Of a DNA stretch of 64,000 nucleotides, positions 34,883 to 44,222 are shown one piece after another. The notes under the pieces were generated by a model. It was not told the DNA's origin and made no database searches. It saw only the letters and a list, made by a program, of their open reading frames with translations. The stretch's first letter is position 1, and each line of letters begins with the position of its first letter. Source of the DNA: Martinezella lusitana (GTDB lineage: Bacteria > Pseudomonadota > Alphaproteobacteria > Rhizobiales > Rhizobiaceae); the NCBI RefSeq assembly GCF_014207095.1, contig NZ_JACHBG010000007.1, positions 1 to 64,000 on the forward strand. The letters run 5' to 3'. The position numbers were made by a program, and so were the translations under genes.

Positions 34883-36304
34883 TTAGGGATTTGCGCGGTT
34901 CATGCCGACGGTAAGCGCACCGGAGCTCGTCTGCGTCGCATTACCGTAATCGGTGTTCGGCGAACCACCATTCGTGTCTCGCTGGAAGAGAGTGCCGTTG
35001 AAGCTGTACGAGACGATCGCGCCCGAGATCGGATAGTTGGGATCAGACACGTTGGTAATGTTGCGATAACCCCGCACAATGTTCGAGTTGACAAGAATAG
35101 ACGAAGCAGAGCCATTGGCTGAGTAGGCGATCCCCATGGGGCAATTGTTGATCAGGTTGCCGCTCGCCATGATATCCTTGGCTGCATCATTGACCCCCAA
35201 GCCAATTGCCGCGCCCGCCGTCGAGGTAATGACATTGTTGGTTACGATCGTGTTGGTCTCCACCGTAATGCCACGACCGGTGGTGAAGGGTTTCGAGCCA
35301 TCGGGGTAGGGAATGGCGTTGTTGGTGATGTTGTTGACGATGTTGTTCGACACCAAGCAGCGATCCGCAAGGCCATCGCCGTAGAGACCGGAGTTGGCGA
35401 CCGTAATGCCAAGTCCCGCGGTATCGATGTTGTTCCCGCTGACGATGCAGCCGCTCAGATTTTCGCCGGCGCCCGGTGCTTCGATGAAGATCGCTGCCTC
35501 CTGCAGGTTCCAGCAATAATTGTTGACGACGTGACTGTTGGTGGCGGCATTCAGGCGAATGGCGGAGAATTTCGTATTGAAGATGTTGTTTGCGCTGACC
35601 TTAACATTGCCAGCCCTGTAGACCAGGATTCCGTTTCCGTATTGGCCGGTGCCGCCCGCTGCGTTGTTGACCCAGTTGATGGTATTGCCTGATACCAACG
35701 AACCGTTGCCGCCAAGCGAACTGGTCCAGACGCAAATGCCGTTGTTGTTCAGCGTGCTTAAGCCGTTGTCCTCGATATAGACCGTGCAATCGATGGAAAA
35801 AATCCCGGTATCGCAATTGGAAATGCGATTGTCAGCGATGCGGCCGCGCGCATTGCTGGCTGCATAGATCCCAGCCACCGGTGAATTCGTGACGCTGCAT
35901 TCCGAGAGAATGAAGTCTGTCGTGGATGATCCCTCGAAGCGAATGAGACCGGCTATTCCGGAAGAGGTGATCGCCTGGTTATTGCCGTCGAAATTGATGC
36001 CGCGAATGACGACATCCGGAACGTTGTTCACATCCAGCAGATAGGGTGCCGCGCCGCTCAACCTGACGGTAACGGTGCCTTGTTCGGCAAACATTTCAAG
36101 GCGGTTGCCGCCGCCGCTTGCCGCGTCGACAAGGATCTGAGATGTGAGGTAGAGGCCGGGGAGCAGCTGAAGCGGTTTTGCACTACTGCGTGCATTATTA
36201 ACGGCCGTTTGCAGATTTGCTACAGCCGACCATCCGGTGCCCGGCGAGGAGGATGCCTGTGTGATAACCATCAAATTATCGAGTGATTTCTGATATATAG
36301 TCAT
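34883..36304 (-). CDS. Parallel beta-helix repeat protein resembling the TIGR03808 family
   Basis: A 473-residue Asn/Gly-rich protein. After about 25 residues it reads LQTAVNN...PLQLLPGLY, then a series of right-handed beta-helix coils with repeats such as VSGNTINWV, YGNGILVYRAGNVKVSANNIFN and HVVNNYCW. This matches the order in rhizobial TIGR03808 (twin-arginine-translocated repeat) proteins, but the N-terminus here has no Tat or Sec signal. GGGA precedes the ATG. The surface-polysaccharide genes nearby suggest a polysaccharide-binding or lyase role, which is only inference. It has its own terminator at 34835-34867. Confidence 0.65.
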   Translation of the reverse strand: MTIYQKSLDNLMVITQASSSPGTGWSAVANLQTAVNNARSSAKPLQLLPGLYLTSQILVDAASGGGNRLEMFAEQGTVTVRLSGAAPYLLDVNNVPDVVIRGINFDGNNQAITSSGIAGLIRFEGSSTTDFILSECSVTNSPVAGIYAASNARGRIADNRISNCDTGIFSIDCTVYIEDNGLSTLNNNGICVWTSSLGGNGSLVSGNTINWVNNAAGGTGQYGNGILVYRAGNVKVSANNIFNTKFSAIRLNAATNSHVVNNYCWNLQEAAIFIEAPGAGENLSGCIVSGNNIDTAGLGITVANSGLYGDGLADRCLVSNNIVNNITNNAIPYPDGSKPFTTGRGITVETNTIVTNNVITSTAGAAIGLGVNDAAKDIMASGNLINNCPMGIAYSANGSASSILVNSNIVRGYRNITNVSDPNYPISGAIVSYSFNGTLFQRDTNGGSPNTDYGNATQTSSGALTVGMNRANP

Positions 36305-37095
36305 ATTTTCCCACGTAGATTTTGATGTTTCAAAGAACCGTGCCCTTCATTGCCGAAGGACGCTATGGTTGTAATTTTTCTTTGTGGCGCCATGTTGTTG
36401 AAGCTATGATCTTCTTAGGTTTGCGACCGGCGACTACGTGTCGTTTTGATGTCGCCGGCTCGAAATAAGGCATGCTTCGATGCCGTCTTAAAAACTCCGC
36501 TCAGAAGTTGCTCGCAAGAATAAGGTGCCAACACCAAATCATGCGTGGCGTCGAACGAAGATCGCGTAAGGTGTCGAGCAATCGGGCAAAGGCGGGCAGG
36601 GAAATGGCGCTGGCTCAAACCGCTGACATAAGGCCAGCGGGCGCAATCTCACTTACGGACCGCTTTGCTGTTTCATCGCGATTGATGGCAAATATTCGAT
36701 CACTGCCAAGCACCTTGAACTTCTCGGCAAAGCCATGCATCCTGCTTTTGAACTGATCGGAAGTCCGACGTATCGTGCGTGTGAGCGACGCTTCGGGCAT
36801 GTGGGATTGGCGATGCCGAGCAGTGATGCCTGGGCGGCGACGCAGATCGGTGCTTTCTGTGTCATGAACCGGATCGCGCGCTGGTTTTGTCATTGGATAC
36901 TGCAACCAAACGGGCGCTTCGGGGATGCATTGAGGAGGAAAAATCAAATCGATTTAAAAATTAAAATCGATTTAAATATATTGAATTTGTTCGTATTTCT
37001 TTGAGTCTCGCGCTTCCTGCTCTGGACAGCGCCCGCTTGTTCTGGTCGATAGTTACGTCAGTTCTTGGGGTAGTCGCAACATTCATGAGGAAAGC
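36305..37095. other. Long intergenic region before fbaB
   Basis: About 790 bp between divergent genes. The part near 36305-36420 is AT-richer and must hold the beta-helix promoter. The middle contains overlapping open frames on both strands (36472-36947) with no recognisable protein character. The fbaB-proximal end is strikingly AT-rich and carries the paired palindromes listed at 36946-36976. Confidence 0.4.
36946..36976. repeat. Two AAATCGATTTAAA elements, probable operator pair upstream of fbaB
   Basis: AAATCGATTTAAA occurs at 36946-36958 and again at 36964-36976, 18 bp apart. Each contains the perfect palindrome AAATCGATTT with the central CG common in LacI-family operators. They lie 120-150 bp upstream of fbaB in an AT-rich patch. 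Confidence 0.55.
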
Positions 37096-37992
37096 ATGGC
37101 CGACGCAAAACAGATGTGGCAAATGTCCGAGAAGGGGGGCTTCATTGCCGCCCTTGATCAAAGCGGTGGTTCCACTCCGGGAGCATTGCGTCTCTACGGG
37201 ATCGCGGATTCCGATTATAGCGGCGACGAGGAGATGTTCCGCTTGATGCACGAGATGCGCGTGCGCATCATGACGGCACCCAGCTTTTCCGGCGACAAGG
37301 TCATTGGTGCGATCCTGTTCGAAAAGACCATGGATGGTGAAGCCAAGGGCAAGCCGGTTCCGTCCTACCTCTGGGAAGACCGCGGCGTTGTACCCTTCCT
37401 CAAGGTCGATAAGGGCCTAGCCGCCGAAGAGAATGGCGTGCAAGTGATGAAGCCTATGCCCGATCTCGACGCTCTGCTCGCCCGCGCGGTGAAAAAGGGC
37501 ATCTTCGGCACAAAGATGCGTTCGGTAATCGCCAATGCGGATCCGGTCGGTATTGCCGCGGTCGTCAAGCAGCAGTTCGAAGTAGGCCGGCAGATCCTTG
37601 GACACGGCCTCATCCCGATCATTGAGCCGGAAGTCTCGATCAAGAGCCCGACGAAGCAGGAAGCAGAAGCCATCTTGCGCGATGAAATCGTCAAGGAGCT
37701 TGATGCGCTGCCAGAAGGCGTGCGGGTGATCCTGAAACTCACCATCCCGACCGTGGCGGATTTCTATGCGCCGCTCGTCGCCCACAAGGCCGTTATCCGT
37801 GTCGTGGCCCTGTCGGGCGGCTATACCCGTGCCGACGCCTGTGAAAAGCTCAGTCATAACCATGGCATGATCGCCAGCTTCTCGCGTGCCCTGACTGAAG
37901 ACCTGCGCGTCAGCATGAGCGATGCCGAATTCGATCAGAGCCTCGCTGCGACCATCGACCAGATCTACGCCGGTAGCGTCACAAAGGTCTAA
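37096..37992 (+). CDS. fbaB: Class I fructose-bisphosphate aldolase
   Basis: A 298-residue Schiff-base aldolase of the kind found in rhizobia, interconverting fructose 1,6-bisphosphate with glyceraldehyde 3-phosphate and dihydroxyacetone phosphate. GGFIAALDQSGGSTPGAL near the N-terminus, KGIFGTKMRS and the Schiff-base region VILKLTIPT (Lys214) are family features. GAGGAA precedes the ATG at good distance. It stands alone, with operator-like palindromes upstream and a hairpin downstream. Gluconeogenesis is its usual main role in these bacteria. Confidence 0.92.
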   Translation: MADAKQMWQMSEKGGFIAALDQSGGSTPGALRLYGIADSDYSGDEEMFRLMHEMRVRIMTAPSFSGDKVIGAILFEKTMDGEAKGKPVPSYLWEDRGVVPFLKVDKGLAAEENGVQVMKPMPDLDALLARAVKKGIFGTKMRSVIANADPVGIAAVVKQQFEVGRQILGHGLIPIIEPEVSIKSPTKQEAEAILRDEIVKELDALPEGVRVILKLTIPTVADFYAPLVAHKAVIRVVALSGGYTRADACEKLSHNHGMIASFSRALTEDLRVSMSDAEFDQSLAATIDQIYAGSVTKV

Positions 37993-38005
37993 GTCGTTCA
38001 CTTTG

Positions 38006-38032
38006 GGGTCTCTGTCAGGTTGGCAGAGACCC
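38006..38032 (+). terminator. Hairpin downstream of fbaB
   Basis: GGGTCTCTG and CAGAGACCC pair perfectly around a 9-nt loop, 14 nt after the fbaB stop. There is no T-run, so this may stabilise the 3' end or need Rho. Confidence 0.55.
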
Positions 38033-38176
38033 TCGGCAGCCCATAAATCCAGTTTTGCCGTCCCTTCCAGATACGAAGACTAGTGGGCATTGTCTCCATG
38101 GCCGCGCCTCAAGCAGTGAGCGCGAAGAGCAGAAGCTCTCCGTCGAGCCTCAACCGGAACTTTTGAGTTTTTCGCA

Positions 38177-39070
38177 TCAAGTTCTCAGCAGCGCTGGCGC
38201 TGCCATGCCGGCGATCATGATGAGAATAGCTATCAGCTGAATGGGCGTTGGGATCTCCTGGAGGACCATCGTGCCCGTCAATGTCGTCGCAATCGGAATG
38301 CAAGGCATGAACAATGACGCGATATGCGGTCCAAGTTGCCTGACGGCGTAGCTGTATAGAAATATCGCCGCCGCGCCGGCGAGGAGCCCCTGGATTGCGA
38401 GTTGGATGCCGATCTCACCTGCCGATGCCGAGCCGAAACCGGTTGGTGCCAGAAAGTGGACGAATGGCATCGGCAAGCAGGATAGAAAAATGACGGCAGC
38501 TGTAGCAGTGACAGCGTCCACGGCCCATCGCCGAAGGAGGACGGCATAGGCGGAAAACATCATGCCGGAACCCGCAAAGAGGATATCGCCGCGCCATGCG
38601 TCCCGTACATCGCTGTTGCCAGGCAAAGCAAAGAGTGCCAGCCCGCCAATAATGGCCATGATGCCAACCGAGCGAACGCCGGAAACGGCATCCCGAAAAA
38701 CGATGCGCGCGAGTAAAAACGAGAAGAAGACGATCGAGGCGGGGCATATGGCGGCAGCGTGCGAGGCCGGGGCGTAAGTCAGACCGGTATTGATAATCAA
38801 TGGATAAGGAAAGCCAGCGAGCAAAGCCAGCACAGTTGCACGCCTCCACCTGAGCGCCTTCATCTTCGCGAGGCCCGTTCGCCAGATGATGGGCGCAAAG
38901 GCAAGGGCTGCTCCTGAAAAGCGCAGGCTGGTGATGTCTGCCGATGTCAAATGCTCGCGCAGGCTGAAGCGAGCCGCGACGAATTGAATGGCGGTGATTG
39001 CCACCATCGTCAGTCCGGCAGCGAGGGCAAGTCTTCGATTCGGCTTTTCCTGGTCCCCCATCATGCACAC
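38177..39070 (-). CDS. EamA-type drug/metabolite exporter
   Basis: A 297-residue protein of the DMT superfamily with ten predicted helices in two EamA repeats, the second starting near residue 155. TPIQLIAILIMIAGMA near the C-terminus is typical. It probably exports a small metabolite or amino acid. It is divergent from an Lrp/AsnC regulator 167 bp away, which usually controls such exporters. A start two codons later is possible. Confidence 0.85.
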   Translation of the reverse strand: MCMMGDQEKPNRRLALAAGLTMVAITAIQFVAARFSLREHLTSADITSLRFSGAALAFAPIIWRTGLAKMKALRWRRATVLALLAGFPYPLIINTGLTYAPASHAAAICPASIVFFSFLLARIVFRDAVSGVRSVGIMAIIGGLALFALPGNSDVRDAWRGDILFAGSGMMFSAYAVLLRRWAVDAVTATAAVIFLSCLPMPFVHFLAPTGFGSASAGEIGIQLAIQGLLAGAAAIFLYSYAVRQLGPHIASLFMPCIPIATTLTGTMVLQEIPTPIQLIAILIMIAGMAAPALLRT

Positions 39071-39237
39071 CCGTCCCCTGTAGGAATGGTAGAGGGGTCA
39101 CGGAAGGCCAATCGCTCCGTGACCCCTCTACAATCGAAACACAGGCTATTGCGGATGCTGTTGCCATAAAATATGTTCATTTCGCATTTTCTAAGTGAAT
39201 TTCACTGAATTTGTGCCTATTTTGCGTGGATTTCCAA

Positions 39238-39699
39238 ATGAGCGATCTCGATAGTATCGACCTCAGCCTCCTCAGGCTGCTGCAGGAAGACGGAAGGCGC
39301 ACCACCCTCGATCTCGCTGACCGTGTCGGCCTGTCCCCTACAGGGACGAGCCAAAGAGTGAAACGCCTGTTCCGGGAGGGTTTCATCAAAGCCGTTAGAG
39401 CGGTGCTTGACCCGCAAAAACTTGGACGCGGTACGATCGTGTTCATTCAGGTCCGTCTCGATCAGACGGCCCCGCATGTCTTTGATCGCTTCGCGGACGC
39501 CGTCGCGAATGCGCCCGAAGTGCTGGAATGCCATATGGTCGTCGGCGGCTTCGACTATCTGGTCAAGGCCAGAATAGCCGACATGACCGTGTTTCAGGAG
39601 TTTCTGCAAAGGGTCATCCTGCCATTGCCTGGCGTTCGCGAAACGCACACTTACGCTTCGGTTGCCGATGTGAAACCCGATGCACTTCTGCCGGTTTAA
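39238..39699 (+). CDS. Lrp/AsnC-family transcriptional regulator
   Basis: A 153-residue Lrp-type protein: winged helix-turn-helix at about 3-60 (DSIDLSLLRLLQEDGRRTTLDLADRVGLSPTGTSQRVKRL) and a RAM ligand/oligomer domain at about 65-145 (HMVVGGFDYLVKARIADM). The frame is open to 39211; the ATG at 39238 starts the canonical first helix. It is divergent from the EamA exporter gene, its likely target, with an amino acid as probable effector. Confidence 0.88.
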   Translation: MSDLDSIDLSLLRLLQEDGRRTTLDLADRVGLSPTGTSQRVKRLFREGFIKAVRAVLDPQKLGRGTIVFIQVRLDQTAPHVFDRFADAVANAPEVLECHMVVGGFDYLVKARIADMTVFQEFLQRVILPLPGVRETHTYASVADVKPDALLPV

Positions 39700-39961
39700 T
39701 GCGCCGTGGAATTGGCCGGCACAAATGCCGGAACACTTCTTTTCGATGGGTATTCGTGACGCCCCTCGGATCGGCGGCGCTTTTGCATCAAGTTGCAATA
39801 AAGGCAGGGTGGTAAATAGTCGATGTCATCGATGTGAATAGGGTTACAGCAAGTGCTCGTTCACCATGATTGCAGCTTGTCACCACCAGCCGATAGCCGT
39901 TCACTCGAGGATAACCTCTGGAAAGCACAATGTTCTTTGACATTTGTTCTGAGGAAGTCCC

Positions 39962-42223
39962 TTGACTAAAGGCGTTATTGCGGATCGCAAATTGCCAATC
40001 TCCATCTCCGAGGTCGCGCTGGCCTCGTATGCAGCCGTGCTGCGCCAGGGAGCTGAGAATCCTCATCGGGATGTTGACGTCACCGAGCAACAGAGTTGGC
40101 TCGAGAACATGATCAATCAGATCCCAGACTATATATACGCCAAGGACCTTGAAGGCCGCTTTCTGTTTGCAAACCAGGCAGTCGTCACCAACAACGGGCT
40201 GTTGCATCTGGCAGATTTGGTTGGGCGGACCGATTTCGACTTCCTGCCAAATCATGTTGCGGAAATTGCCGCGGAGGTTGAGCGTCGCGTCACCGAAACG
40301 GGGCTGCCTCATTTCGGTAGCGAGGAGTTGGCGTTTCGCACCGACGAGGAACAATGGCTGATGTTCACGCGCGTTCCGTTGAGAGACGCGTCTGGAGCCA
40401 TCGTGGGTGTCGTCGGGGCATCCCGCGACATTACCGCGCAAAAATCCGCGGAGCGTCGCATGCGCTCCCAAGCCTATCTGCTCGAAATGATAGCGCGAGG
40501 AACATCGTTTCGAGATTTCCTCGAAGAGCTCGCACGAATGATCGCGGAATTCGCAAAAGGGGTGCATGTCGCGCTGCTGACAACAGGCACGGATCCGGGG
40601 CTGCTGCACTTGGCAGCCGCGCCGACCTTGAACAATGAATATCGCAGACGCTTGAACGCAACCCCCATCGGATCTGCCTCCGCTGACCTTGCGGCGACCG
40701 CAGCGGCACTCAAACTTGCCTTCGGTGGGGCCAATATCTCCGAGATTGATCATCAGTGCCGCTGCTTGCCAATTTCCGATGCAGACGGTCAACTGGAAGG
40801 GGTCCTTGCACTCTATTCTTCGGAAGACTCACAGTATCAGCCCGGTTTCTCCGAATTCGTCTCGATTGCCGTGCACATGGCGGGGATCGCAGCCAGCCGC
40901 CACCGCGCAGAAGCGCGGATTCGATTTCTTGCCGATCACGATCCGCTGACGGGAATGGCCAATCGTGCGTTGCTGGACCGAAAACTCACCCTCGCGATGC
41001 AGAAGGCTGATTCCAAAGGGAGTGAAGTTGCGCTGGCATTCCTCGATCTCGACAACTTCAAACTCGTCAACGACAGTCTTGGCCACTCGGCGGGCGATCA
41101 ACTCTTAAAGATCGTCGCTGACAGAATCTATGGGCTGGCAAGCGACCATGGTTCCATCGCCAGGATCGGCGGAGACGAGTTCGTGATTATCCTGGAGGAC
41201 ATGGATGTCGAGAGCTCCTTGGCCCTGTTGTCCTTGATCAGAGAAGCCGTTGTGCGCCCGATTGCGCTCGACGAGATCGAACTCAGAGTGACCTGCAGTA
41301 TCGGCATCGCCAGTTATCCCAGTCACGGCAAGTCTGCGGGGGATCTGCTCGCATCCGCAGACATGGCCATGTATCGCGCAAAGGAGCTGGGACGCGACGG
41401 AATTGCCTTATTCACATCGGAAATGACGGCGGCCGTTCGAAAGAAGCTCTCCCGGACCGATGAACTCCGTCAGGCGGTGCTCCGTGACGAGTTCGTGCTG
41501 CACTACCAGCCACAGGTGGATGTGCAAACCGGTCGGATCATCGCAGCAGAGGCCCTGGTTCGCTGGCAGCGCCCGGGCGAGGGTTTGGTTTATCCTGGTG
41601 ACTTCATTGCACTTGCCGAGGAGACCGGCTTGATCATGCCGATTGGCCAATGGGTGCTCAAAACTGCCTGCCGGCAGGCGAGAGCTTGGCAGGATCAAGG
41701 ACTTCGGCCAATCAGGATCAGCGTCAATGTTTCCGCAAGGCAGTTCCAGGAGGAGCGCTTGATCGAGACGGTGGCGGATGCGTTACATGAGGCCGGTCTC
41801 GACCCCTCTTGGCTTGAGCTTGAGATCACCGAGAGCCTGATCATGAAGGATCTCTCCGGTTCAATTGCCAGAATGCACGAATTGCAAAAGCTTGGTGTGA
41901 AGCTTGCAGTTGATGATTTTGGGACAGGTTATTCGAGCCTCAGCGCGCTTAAGAGATTCCCCCTGTCCCGCCTCAAGGTTGATCGGTCGTTCATCGCCGA
42001 TATCCCGCATGACGCCGATGATATGGCCATTACTTCGGCCATTATCTCGCTTGCCCAGAAAATGGGTCTGGAGGTCGTTGCCGAAGGCGTGGAGACGGAG
42101 GAGCAGGCCCGCTTCCTGATCGAAAGCGGATGCAACCAGATTCAAGGTTATCTCTATAGCCGGCCGGTGGAAGAAGAGCGCTTCAGTCGCCTGCTTGAGG
42201 GCAATGGTTGCGATCATCGGTAA
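39962..42223 (+). CDS. PAS-GAF-GGDEF-EAL cyclic-di-GMP signalling protein
   Basis: A 753-residue cytoplasmic protein: PAS at about 45-160 (QIPDYIYAKDLEGRFLFANQA), GAF-like at about 170-315, diguanylate cyclase at about 325-485 with an intact RIGGDEF (about 400-406), and EAL phosphodiesterase at about 495-745 with AEALVRW (about 529), ITES and DDFGTGYSS. Both output motifs look intact, so either activity is possible. The start is TTG, chosen because GAGGA lies 7 nt ahead. No membrane segment is visible. The ligand of the sensor domains is unknown. Confidence 0.92.
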   Translation: MTKGVIADRKLPISISEVALASYAAVLRQGAENPHRDVDVTEQQSWLENMINQIPDYIYAKDLEGRFLFANQAVVTNNGLLHLADLVGRTDFDFLPNHVAEIAAEVERRVTETGLPHFGSEELAFRTDEEQWLMFTRVPLRDASGAIVGVVGASRDITAQKSAERRMRSQAYLLEMIARGTSFRDFLEELARMIAEFAKGVHVALLTTGTDPGLLHLAAAPTLNNEYRRRLNATPIGSASADLAATAAALKLAFGGANISEIDHQCRCLPISDADGQLEGVLALYSSEDSQYQPGFSEFVSIAVHMAGIAASRHRAEARIRFLADHDPLTGMANRALLDRKLTLAMQKADSKGSEVALAFLDLDNFKLVNDSLGHSAGDQLLKIVADRIYGLASDHGSIARIGGDEFVIILEDMDVESSLALLSLIREAVVRPIALDEIELRVTCSIGIASYPSHGKSAGDLLASADMAMYRAKELGRDGIALFTSEMTAAVRKKLSRTDELRQAVLRDEFVLHYQPQVDVQTGRIIAAEALVRWQRPGEGLVYPGDFIALAEETGLIMPIGQWVLKTACRQARAWQDQGLRPIRISVNVSARQFQEERLIETVADALHEAGLDPSWLELEITESLIMKDLSGSIARMHELQKLGVKLAVDDFGTGYSSLSALKRFPLSRLKVDRSFIADIPHDADDMAITSAIISLAQKMGLEVVAEGVETEEQARFLIESGCNQIQGYLYSRPVEEERFSRLLEGNGCDHR

Positions 42224-42311
42224 ACGGTCAGCAAATGCGCTTGGCTTTGACCATGATCTTTGCCCGTCGCCGCCCCTTCAGGTCGCCGTCAGAGACGGGT
42301 AAAGCCGATCT

Positions 42312-44222
42312 TTAAATCTCGATCTCCGTGCCAAATTCCACGGCCTGCTTTGGCGGAACTTTGAACCAGACGGCGCTACGTTCCGAATTATGCTGTACGA
42401 ATGCGAACAGAATCTCGCGCCAATGCGACATTGCGCGTGAATGTTCGGACGGAATAATCGTCTCGCTCCCGATGATGTAAGAAAGCTTGCGAGGATCAAG
42501 TCCGTCCAGAATGCCGCTCTCCACCGCTTTTTGGATCGCATGCGGTACATCCGGTTGCTCGGTAAAGCCATAGCTGATGACAACACGGCTGACCCCAAAC
42601 CCCAGTTCGGACACCTCCGTTCGTGCGGCATCGGCAATTCTCGGCTGCTCGCTCGATTGTACGGTGATGAGAAGAATGCGTTTGTGGAGTGCATGGTTAT
42701 GCCGCAGGAAATTCGCCATTGCGAGCGGCATGCCGGTCTTTGCCGAGGTCAGGAAGACGGCGGCGCCGGGCAGCCTGATGAGGTTCGGATCTGCGATCTT
42801 TCTGCGCATCTCGTCTTCGGGATGCCGCAAGTCGACACGCATCCTTTCAACGATTTGCTCGCCCCTCCGCCACGTCAGCATGACGAAGGCGATGAGGGCA
42901 GCGAGCAGAAGCGGGAACCAGCCGCCTTCCAGTAGCTTCAGGCTGTTTGCCGAGAAGAAGATGGCATCGATTATGAAGAAGCTGCCGTTGACGGCAACGA
43001 CCGCTACCAGGTTATAGCCCCATTGCCGTGCAATCAGGGCCGCCAGAACTGTCGTAATGATCATCAGCGCAGAAACGGCAATGCCATAGGCGCCGGCAAG
43101 TGCGTCGGATGACCGGAATACGAGTACGGCGGCGATTGTGCCGATCGCCAGGAGCACGTTGACGAACGGAATGTAGATCTGACCGATTTCATGCGCCGCC
43201 GTGTGCTTCACGTGCATACGAGGCAGGAAGCCGAGCTGTATGGACTGCTGTGTAAGCGAGAACGCGCCCGAGATGATGGCCTGGCTTGCGATCACGGTTG
43301 CAGCCGTTGCGAAGAACACCATCGGATAATGCGCCCAGTCAGGCGAAAGCTGGAAGAACGGATTGTCGCTCGCAGCGGGATAGGCGAGCAGATGGCCGCC
43401 CTGGCCAAGATAGTTCAAGGTCAGCGCGGGAAGGACGACGCCGAACCATGCGGCGCGGATGGGGCCGCGTCCAAAATGTCCCATATCCGCATACATGGCC
43501 TCGCCGCCGGTCACGGCCAGGAAGGCAGCGCCGAGCATGGCAAATCTCACTCCCCAGCTCACACCCAGCAGGAATTCCAGCGCGTTGAGCGGATTCAATG
43601 CCGCAAGGATTGCGGGGCCTTCCAGAAGGCCCTTAAGACCCAGAAGCCCGATGGCGATGAACCAGAGGAGCATGATTGGTCCAAAGACGCGGCCAATGGA
43701 AGAGGTTCCGTATCGCTGAACCGCGAACAGGCCGACCAGCACCGCAATCGTAATCGGAACGACGTAGGTGCTGAGCGACGGCGCGTCGACCTTTAGGCCT
43801 TCGACTGCCGAAAGCACGGATACGGCCGGCGTGATCGTCCCATCTCCGTAGAGCAGGGCGGCGCCGACGAGCCCGACGACAAGCAGGATCGCCCGTGGTG
43901 AGCGGGCAGGGGCCTCACGGGCATGCAGCAGCGCCAGCATCGCGACGATTCCGCCTTCGCCGCGATTATCGGCTCGGAGGATCAGAACGGCGTATTTCAG
44001 CGAGACAATGAAGATCAAGGCCCAAAAGATGACGGATACCGCACCTATGACCGCCTGAGCATCCGGCGGCGATCCGTTCGCCGCTGCCCTCACCGCTTCC
44101 TTGAGGGCGTAGAGTGGACTTGTGCCGATATCGCCATAAACGATACCAAGCGCAGCAAGTGGCATTGCAAAGGTTTTCTTTGGCGGGAGCGCCAGCGATT
44201 TGGTGTCGGTCGTCGCTGTCAT
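42312..44222 (-). CDS. kup: Kup low-affinity potassium transporter
   Basis: A 636-residue KUP/HAK/KT transporter with about 12 membrane helices to residue 470 and a hydrophilic C-terminal domain. ALGIVYGDIGTSPLYALKEA near the N-terminus is the family signature. It mediates K+/H+ symport. The frame opens four codons earlier (44234), but GGAGG at 44227-44231 is placed for the ATG at 44222. It stands alone between long intergenic stretches. Confidence 0.93.
   Translation of the reverse strand: MTATTDTKSLALPPKKTFAMPLAALGIVYGDIGTSPLYALKEAVRAAANGSPPDAQAVIGAVSVIFWALIFIVSLKYAVLILRADNRGEGGIVAMLALLHAREAPARSPRAILLVVGLVGAALLYGDGTITPAVSVLSAVEGLKVDAPSLSTYVVPITIAVLVGLFAVQRYGTSSIGRVFGPIMLLWFIAIGLLGLKGLLEGPAILAALNPLNALEFLLGVSWGVRFAMLGAAFLAVTGGEAMYADMGHFGRGPIRAAWFGVVLPALTLNYLGQGGHLLAYPAASDNPFFQLSPDWAHYPMVFFATAATVIASQAIISGAFSLTQQSIQLGFLPRMHVKHTAAHEIGQIYIPFVNVLLAIGTIAAVLVFRSSDALAGAYGIAVSALMIITTVLAALIARQWGYNLVAVVAVNGSFFIIDAIFFSANSLKLLEGGWFPLLLAALIAFVMLTWRRGEQIVERMRVDLRHPEDEMRRKIADPNLIRLPGAAVFLTSAKTGMPLAMANFLRHNHALHKRILLITVQSSEQPRIADAARTEVSELGFGVSRVVISYGFTEQPDVPHAIQKAVESGILDGLDPRKLSYIIGSETIIPSEHSRAMSHWREILFAFVQHNSERSAVWFKVPPKQAVEFGTEIEI

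Noticed and set aside
39788..40792. A 334-codon minus-strand frame opposite the GGDEF/EAL gene.
   Set aside because: It overlaps the sensor part of a well-supported plus-strand gene and has no domain or start signal.
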